From NCBI GenBank assembly GCA_019417795.1, contig DXUR01000027.1, positions 1-16,458 of the forward strand: a stretch of 16,458 nucleotides of DNA. Direction: 5' to 3'. The translations under genes were made by a program, and so were the position numbers. The DNA comes from Clostridiales bacterium. GTDB taxonomy: Bacteria; Bacillota_A; Clostridia; Oscillospirales; Oscillospiraceae. This document shows, piece by piece, positions 12,308 through 16,458 of this stretch (its first letter is position 1; each line of letters begins with the position of its first letter). The notes under the pieces are model-generated. The model was not told where the DNA came from and searched no databases. It worked only from the letters and a program-made list of their open reading frames with translations.

Positions 12308-13201
12308 TTAGAAAAACGTGAGCTGCCCGGTTTTGGTTTCGTTAAGAGGCTCGTTTTCCGGGGCTTTAGGCTCATTTTTGATAGATTTTTGCAAATTTGC
12401 GGGCTTAATATCGGATTTTTCGATTTTTGCAGGTTCGCCTTTCGGTTCAAACAGCAGGTTCATCTGCGCTATCTGGCGGCGCATATACCACACATCGGTT
12501 GAGAAAAGCGGCATATACCAGATGCGGTTTTGTGGTCCTGCGGGCAGCAATCCGCGGCTGTCGTAGGCCGTTGCCGGGTTCACGAGTGTGTCACCGATGA
12601 CTACATATCCAGCGCAGCCCATGAAGCTGCACTGGATGTAGCACATCAGCCCAACGATGAAGTCAATGTCTTGGGCTATGACAAGGACTTTGTTGTGGTA
12701 GCAGATATTCCGTCTTTTGCAGACGTTCAAAAAGGCAAGCAGCGTGGCGCCAGCTCCACAGGCCGGGTCAGATACCGAGATAAAGCCCTCCATGTCCGGG
12801 TGCAGCTTCGGGTCAAACGTGATCTCGGCCATGCAGCGGCACACATCGTAGGGGGTGAAGAACTGCCCGGCGTGGTCATTGCCCAGCTCACACATCATGT
12901 ACAAGGAGCCGAGGAAATCTTGGTCGGGGTTCTGTTCCATGCCCATGACCACCTCGGCCAGCATTTCGGCCATGCCGTCCCGCTCTTTGGCGGAGTATTT
13001 GGAAATGATGGTCTGATACATCTTGGTGCGCTCCGTGGCGTTTACCTTGTCCGTGCTGTTTGAGATCTCAATAGCGGTCAGGGTGACGAAATCCTCCCAA
13101 ATCTCCCAGCGGCTATGTTTTCCGGTCAGGCCATTGAAGATTTTGAGGAAATTCTTCTGGTGGTCGTCCCGGATGCTGCGCGTTACTGCTGCCTTTGCCA
13201 T
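12308..13201 (-). CDS. N6-methylase-like protein with C-terminal clamp-binding-like motif (297 aa)
   Basis: This HsdM-like fold protein has GQFFTP (112-117, motif X-like), SDPACGAGATLLAFL (144-158, SAM-binding motif I) and VIAQDID (174-180, acidic loop of motif II). At the position where motif IV is expected it reads GDTLVNPATAY (203-213) instead of NPP[FY], so catalysis by the standard mechanism is doubtful. After the fold a basic, Pro-rich disordered tail (about 250-290) leads to the last residues GQLTFF. QLTFF fits the bacterial sliding-clamp-binding pentapeptide (consensus QL[SD]LF). AGGAGG supports the start. The gene is one of two methylase-like proteins in the operon. Confidence 0.8.
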   Translation of the reverse strand: MAKAAVTRSIRDDHQKNFLKIFNGLTGKHSRWEIWEDFVTLTAIEISNSTDKVNATERTKMYQTIISKYSAKERDGMAEMLAEVVMGMEQNPDQDFLGSLYMMCELGNDHAGQFFTPYDVCRCMAEITFDPKLHPDMEGFISVSDPACGAGATLLAFLNVCKRRNICYHNKVLVIAQDIDFIVGLMCYIQCSFMGCAGYVVIGDTLVNPATAYDSRGLLPAGPQNRIWYMPLFSTDVWYMRRQIAQMNLLFEPKGEPAKIEKSDIKPANLQKSIKNEPKAPENEPLNETKTGQLTFF

Positions 13202-13204
13202 GGA

Positions 13205-13915
13205 TTATTCCTCCTCGCTGTCTGCCTTGGCGAGGTAGTAGCGGCCATCGTAGAAGTCAATCACGCCGGCCGTTTCCAGTTCATCCAGCAGGGCGATGGC
13301 CTTTTCTGCGGTCACACCCATCTGCTGTTCCAGCAGGGCCTGCGTGATGCCGTCGTTCTGCCGGGCAATCTCGGTGGCCTTTGCCAGCTCGTCCTCTGCG
13401 GGCGCTTCGGCCTCGGCATCGTCTGCATCATCGGTATCATCCTCGATTTCTTCCAGCTTTTCGGCATCCGGGGGCAGGTCGGGAGCCTTTTCCTCAGGCT
13501 CCTTTGCGGTGGTTTCAGGAATTTCCGGCATCTTCCCGCCGATGGCTTTCAGCCGGCCGCTCTCAATCAGCTCACGGAAGAAGAACTGGCAGTAGTAGGA
13601 GTGCATATTCTTGAAGATGTTCTTGATTTTGCCGAACAGGGCATCCTCAATGGTGAAGGTCTTGCTCATGCGGTAGACCAGCACACCATCCTTCATGGTG
13701 AACAGGAGGTAGGCATCCGGGGAGATGTAGCTGTCCTCGCTGGCGGTTTCCAGCATGGACATCTGTTCGCCCACACCCTTGATGGGGCGGATAATCAGCT
13801 TGATGGGGTAGCTGTTCTTGATGAACGTGTAGGTAAGGTCGTGCGCCTCGCAGATGTTCTTCAGCTTGGTGCGCTGGGCGGCGAACTTAGAGGCTTCGTT
13901 TTCGTAGCTATCCAT
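13205..13915 (-). CDS. Acidic two-domain protein with C-terminal winged helix (236 aa)
   Basis: Residues 1-128 form an alpha/beta domain (LTYTFIKNSYPIKLIIRPI, then YLLFTMKDGVLVYRM and FFFRELIESGRLKA). A strongly acidic, Pro-rich linker follows (about 135-178). The C-terminus (about 188-230, ITQALLEQQMGVTAEKAIAL, then a turn and YDGRYYL) is a winged helix reminiscent of the FtsK gamma domain, so DNA binding is likely. I recognise no named family for the first domain. AAAGGAG 8 nt upstream fixes the start at 13915. A slightly longer reading (from 13933) is less well supported. It lies between the RuvC-like and methylase-like genes, in the replication/recombination block. Confidence 0.75.
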   Translation of the reverse strand: MDSYENEASKFAAQRTKLKNICEAHDLTYTFIKNSYPIKLIIRPIKGVGEQMSMLETASEDSYISPDAYLLFTMKDGVLVYRMSKTFTIEDALFGKIKNIFKNMHSYYCQFFFRELIESGRLKAIGGKMPEIPETTAKEPEEKAPDLPPDAEKLEEIEDDTDDADDAEAEAPAEDELAKATEIARQNDGITQALLEQQMGVTAEKAIALLDELETAGVIDFYDGRYYLAKADSEEE

Positions 13916-13929
13916 GGTATGTGCTCCTT

Positions 13930-14439
13930 TCAAGTAGCAGAAAAATGATAATCGTTATCCCGGTTCTCAATGGCGGTCAGACCCACAGCGTAGGCTGCCC
14001 ACACATCGGCTTTGAAGCCGTAAAAGAAATCCGGGTTCTTTTTTGTACCACGGCCATTTTTGAGGTCGTGGTCTGCGAATCGGTCAATGAGTGCCCGCCG
14101 GATGGCGGCATCATTGGCGCGGGTGTTGTGGCAGATGTGTCGCTTTTCTTCGATTCGGCACAGCAGCCGTACCGGGCAGCAGGCGTTCAGGGCTTGGTAG
14201 AAGCGGCCGATCCAGAGGACGGTATCGAATACCTCCCGGCCTACAGACATTCCGTAGGAGGCCACCATCTCGATGACCGCCCACCGCCAGCCCTGCTCCG
14301 TGGCAGAGGCCAGCTTCCGCAGCAGCTCGGCGTTGTCAACCTTGCCGAATTCCAGCGGGCGCAGGGTGTTGCGATCGATAACGCAGTAGCCAGACTGGGC
14401 ATTGCCGGGGTCAATGGCGATAATCGGGCAAGTGCTCAC
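13930..14439 (-). CDS. RuvC-like Holliday-junction resolvase (169 aa)
   Basis: This is an RNase H-fold nuclease of the RuvC type, which would cut branched DNA made during phage replication and recombination. The first strand PIIAIDPGNAQSGYCVID carries the first catalytic Asp (residue 10). VIEMV supplies Glu 57, and FKADVWAAYAVGL supplies Asp 145 in the usual late helix, with Asp 110 (ANDAAIRRAL) as a possible fourth ligand. The length is close to RuvC (about 170). The start is GTG at 14437-14439, chosen because GGAGGT lies 7 nt upstream and the catalytic strand begins right after. It forms a GTGA overlap with the HNH-like gene. A longer reading from an upstream codon has no ribosome site. Confidence 0.85.
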   Translation of the reverse strand: MSTCPIIAIDPGNAQSGYCVIDRNTLRPLEFGKVDNAELLRKLASATEQGWRWAVIEMVASYGMSVGREVFDTVLWIGRFYQALNACCPVRLLCRIEEKRHICHNTRANDAAIRRALIDRFADHDLKNGRGTKKNPDFFYGFKADVWAAYAVGLTAIENRDNDYHFSAT

Positions 14440-14759
14440 AGGTACGACCTCCCGAACTCCTGCCGGAACTTCTCCTCCGGCCACCCGTAATGCTCCATAG
14501 CCTTTTTCTGCGCCCACTTTTTCAAGCGGAGATCTTCGTCATGGTTGCGGTGGATGGCGTTCGGGCCGTTCTGGTGACACCACGGGCAGAGATTCGCCCA
14601 CAGCCCCAAGCGCTTGCTCTTATCCCGGTATGGCCCATAAAAGACCTCGTGCCGGGCCGTGTGGTATCGCCCGCAAATCAGGCAGGTGGGCTGCTGGTTG
14701 AGGATGCTGGGTGCATAGCCGTTGCTGTCCAGTTTGACTCCATATTCATTCAGTGCCAT
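14436..14759 (-). CDS. HNH-like / zinc-finger phage recombination protein (107 aa)
   Basis: CLICG (26-30) and CPWCHQ (58-63) provide two CxxC pairs. HEVFYG (37-42) gives the first His, and IHRN (69-72) the last, all in the order of an HNH/treble-clef nuclease. The closing segment MEHYGWPEEKFRQEFGRSYL is shared with a common Firmicutes prophage family next to recombination genes. It would act on DNA with the RuvC-like protein whose gene overlaps it by 4 nt. Its ribosome site is weak and its start overlaps the small zinc protein gene by 14 nt, so coupling is likely. Nuclease activity is inferred from the motif layout only. Confidence 0.75.
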   Translation of the reverse strand: MALNEYGVKLDSNGYAPSILNQQPTCLICGRYHTARHEVFYGPYRDKSKRLGLWANLCPWCHQNGPNAIHRNHDEDLRLKKWAQKKAMEHYGWPEEKFRQEFGRSYL

Positions 14760-14943
14760 GCTGCACCTTCTTGTGCTTGCGGTAATACCAGCTCAGCGCC
14801 GACTTGCTGGCGTTGATGCCGCACTGGACGCATTTGGTTTTGCCGGGCTGCGCCGGCACTTTTCCACAGGCAACGCACAGGCCACGGGACTTGAGTTGCT
14901 CATACCGCTTCTGGGCGGAGGTTTTCTGTTTAGGTGTCCGCAT
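14746..14943 (-). CDS. Small zinc-ribbon protein (65 aa)
   Basis: This starts MRTPKQKTSAQKRYEQLKSR and carries CVAC (around residues 23-26) and CVQC about 11 residues later, within the pattern GLCVACGKVPAQPGKTKCVQCG. That pattern is common in small phage and actinobacterial zinc proteins. The rest is strongly basic (YYRKHKK), which suits nucleic-acid binding. The start at 14943 has AGGAGGTGA 8 nt upstream and is preferred over 14967, which lacks one. It overlaps the 3D-domain gene by 14 nt. Confidence 0.75.
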   Translation of the reverse strand: MRTPKQKTSAQKRYEQLKSRGLCVACGKVPAQPGKTKCVQCGINASKSALSWYYRKHKKVQHGTE

Positions 14944-15502
14944 CAGCGTCACCTCCTGCTGTGACAATCCAAACCCGGTGAGAACCCCAGCCAGACCAGC
15001 TTAGAGCCTCTGCATGGGTGTTCACCGCCACGTCCAACTTGTTACCTACCACAGCACTCCCGGTGTCCTGAACGACCCGGAGACCTACACCCTCGATATA
15101 GACCACCGTGCCGTAGGGCAGGATGCTGGTGTCAGCTGCCACGGTCACGCCCGGCTGCACCTTTGCGCCGCTGGATGTGATTCCGTGTCCCTCGCCGCAG
15201 ATGTGGGCGTATTCTTCGGTGCAGTAGGCCGTGCAGCTGAACGACCCGGCGTATGTAAGGGTCAAATCGGTCTGGGCGGTCAGCTCTGCGGTCAGGTTAT
15301 CTACCTCGGTCTGAAGCCGGCCGACATTTTCCTCCGCGTCAATCGCCCGCGTCTGCCAGTTCTGGAAACGGCTGGCGTAAATATCCCGCTCGATTTCCAA
15401 CTCTTCCACCCGCCGGGAGTAGGCCGTGCTTGCGAGGATGCAGCCAACCATCGCACACGAAACGCACACGATCAGGCTGCGGAATGGTCTTTTCGACCTC
15501 AT
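14930..15502 (-). CDS. Membrane-anchored 3D-domain protein (190 aa)
   Basis: This is a probable cell-envelope protein of the 3D (Asp-Asp-Asp) family, related to MltA/YuiC-type peptidoglycan lytic transglycosylases. The N-terminus is a basic stretch and a hydrophobic segment (about 9-26), acting as signal anchor. A coiled coil follows (about 31-78). The 3D domain at about 86-180 shows SFSCTAYC, then ADTSILPYGTVVYI with Asp 124, VVQDTGSA with Asp 146, and KLDVAV with Asp 157. These three Asp are the family's defining residues. GGAGGT precedes the ATG, and the gene overlaps the helicase-loader gene by 4 nt. Position in the replication operon is unusual for a lytic enzyme. It might remodel the wall or exclude other phages. 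Confidence 0.85.
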   Translation of the reverse strand: MRSKRPFRSLIVCVSCAMVGCILASTAYSRRVEELEIERDIYASRFQNWQTRAIDAEENVGRLQTEVDNLTAELTAQTDLTLTYAGSFSCTAYCTEEYAHICGEGHGITSSGAKVQPGVTVAADTSILPYGTVVYIEGVGLRVVQDTGSAVVGNKLDVAVNTHAEALSWSGWGSHRVWIVTAGGDADADT

Positions 15503-16086
15503 GTCGTGCCACCTCCAATCTGTGCCGGGACTGCCCCGCCGGGCAGCGCCGGGGACTGCAAGCTCTCAACCGGGGCATCCTGCACAGCCCGGTCAAAGCC
15601 AGGACGAACGAACTGGCGCAGATCTGCTGTGCTCCGGCTGGAAAAAATGTCGCTCAAATCTTCCGGTGAGCCAGCCCACCGCTGTACTGCCACCGGGAGA
15701 GCCGCAAAGATTTCAGCGTTGCGGCGCTTCAAATCATCGCGGTTCAGCTTGCCATCAGCCGTAATCAGGCCACCGATGTGCATATAGTAAAGGTTTGCTT
15801 CGATTTTCCGTGCGGCCACAGCAGCGTCGTTCCAGAGGTCGTTCGCCGAGGGAAGCCCGGCGGCCAGCAGCTTCTTGACCTCGGCGCACCAGTCAACAAT
15901 AAGCTGATTCTGGTAGCGGCACTGCGTAAATGCAGTGTACAGGGCCTTTTCCACGATTTCATCCGGGATAGCACCGAACGCTTGGATATAGATTTTGGTA
16001 TCTGCCATGCGTTCCTCTTTGCTGCGGATGCGGCCGTAGTGATCATCAATGACCACCAGCAACTCCATCAGTTTTTTGTCTGTCAT
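15499..16086 (-). CDS. Replicative helicase loader/inhibitor-like protein (G39P-like)
   Basis: The N-terminal 80 residues are all-helical: MTDKKLMELLVVIDDHYGRI, then an IYIQAFGAIPDEIVEKAL helix pair and QLIVDWCAEVKKLL. This is the pattern of SPP1 G39P-type helicase loader/inhibitor proteins that deliver the host or phage DnaB-type helicase to the origin. The C-terminal part is a charged helical region ending in a Pro/Gly-rich tail (PALPGGAVPAQIGGGTT). The position directly after a DnaD-domain initiator, with an ATGA overlap, is the usual place of a loader. The family match is by helix pattern and is weak without a profile search. Confidence 0.6.
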   Translation of the reverse strand: MTDKKLMELLVVIDDHYGRIRSKEERMADTKIYIQAFGAIPDEIVEKALYTAFTQCRYQNQLIVDWCAEVKKLLAAGLPSANDLWNDAAVAARKIEANLYYMHIGGLITADGKLNRDDLKRRNAEIFAALPVAVQRWAGSPEDLSDIFSSRSTADLRQFVRPGFDRAVQDAPVESLQSPALPGGAVPAQIGGGTT

Positions 16087-16458
16087 GTTGAACCTCCCAA
16101 AAGTTCACCGAAAATTTCATTGTAGTCCTCGGCAGCGGAGCGTTTGGGCTGCTGACCCGCCGGGGGCTTGCGCCGCTCGTCACGGGACTGCACGTCACCA
16201 AGGGTTCTCACACCCTCGTTTTTCCATACTTTCAGGATGCCGTTGACGTAGGACCATTTGCGAACCCCGGCCAGAGCGGCCTTTTTGATGGCCAGCAAGA
16301 TGAGGTCGTCCGTGAATCCCTGCCGCCATTGGAGCAGGGATTCTTTCGCCGCCGGAGGAAAGCTGCCGATGTTGTCCTCAAAGGACTGGATGATCTCGGC
16401 CAGTCCGGGGTCGGCAGCCAGAGAACCGCGGCTATCGTTATCTCTATCTCTTATATCT
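16083..16458 (-). CDS. DnaD-domain phage replication initiator, C-terminal part (N-terminus outside window)
   Basis: The reading frame is open to the window edge and gives 124 residues. After a short Arg/Asp linker (RDRDND) comes a DnaD (DnaB_2) domain: ADPGLAEIIQSFEDNIGSFP, a helix ending QWRQGFTDDLI, AIKKAALAGVRKWSYV, and the signature YVNGILKVWKNEGVRTL. Proteins of this type open or mark the phage origin and recruit the helicase loader. The tail ends EDYNEIFGELLGGST. The start lies outside the window, so the DNA-binding winged-helix half is not seen. The TTG at about 16296-16298 would be only an internal codon. It is the first gene of the operon visible here. Confidence 0.85.
   Translation of the reverse strand, partial: DIRDRDNDSRGSLAADPGLAEIIQSFEDNIGSFPPAAKESLLQWRQGFTDDLILLAIKKAALAGVRKWSYVNGILKVWKNEGVRTLGDVQSRDERRKPPAGQQPKRSAAEDYNEIFGELLGGST

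Noticed and set aside
13115..13948. Plus-strand open frame of 277 codons
   Set aside because: It is antisense to the winged-helix protein gene and its neighbours. The minus-strand frames have good ribosome sites and recognisable folds.
1..16458. tRNA genes, insertion sequences, integrase or attachment sites
   Set aside because: No cloverleaf-like T-arm/anticodon pattern, transposase or recombinase motif, or terminal repeat was seen on either strand. A tRNAscan run and a search for integrases in flanking sequence would be decisive.

Overview
The window is a gene-dense, GC-rich piece of a tailed bacteriophage or prophage. Every credible gene lies on the minus strand, so transcription runs from the right end of the window to the left. 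Host evidence is indirect: almost every gene has a strong AAAGGAGG-type ribosome binding site, adjacent genes overlap by a few bases, and the protein families (G39P-like loader, DnaD-domain initiator, DUF1492-like regulator, DUF551) are typical of Firmicutes phages. A GC-rich Clostridia host such as an Oscillospiraceae or Faecalibacterium-like bacterium fits best, but this is inference. No integrase or repressor is visible, so lifestyle is undecided.

Region 1 (16458 down to about 6148) is an early replication and accessory operon with almost no intergenic space. In transcription order it holds the C-terminal end of a DnaD-domain replication initiator, a helicase loader/inhibitor-like protein, a membrane-anchored 3D-domain protein, a small zinc protein, an HNH-like protein, a RuvC-like resolvase, and an acidic winged-helix protein. 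These are followed by an N6-methylase-like protein ending in a probable sliding-clamp-binding peptide, a long ParB protein with a Cys-rich tail, several small zinc-ribbon or membrane proteins, a DUF551 protein, a second methylase-like protein, a MazG-like nucleotide pyrophosphohydrolase, more small proteins, and last a DUF1492/ArpU/RinA-like regulator. A strong intrinsic terminator at 6112-6142 closes this operon.

Region 2 (6111 down to 5715) is the only long non-coding stretch and the most informative regulatory part. It carries a 14-bp-arm inverted repeat, nine helically phased 10-bp repeats (5921-6010), and a well-spaced extended -10 promoter (5907-5935). A roughly 186-nt leader with four consecutive hairpins follows. 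The simplest reading is the late promoter, activated by the regulator encoded immediately upstream.

Region 3 (5714 down to 1) is the downstream, probably late, operon. It begins with a tightly overlapping four-gene cassette: a ten-helix membrane protein whose N-terminus resembles LeuT/NSS transporters, a ParB-like protein, an IbrA-like PAPS-reductase-family protein, and a second ParB-like protein. Two small unknown proteins come next, then the terminase small subunit (Nu1-like) and the N-terminal 388 residues of a GpA-type terminase large subunit that runs off the left edge.

The most promising candidate for something undescribed is the membrane protein-ParB-PAPS reductase-ParB cassette together with the phased repeat array, promoter and structured leader that appear to control it.
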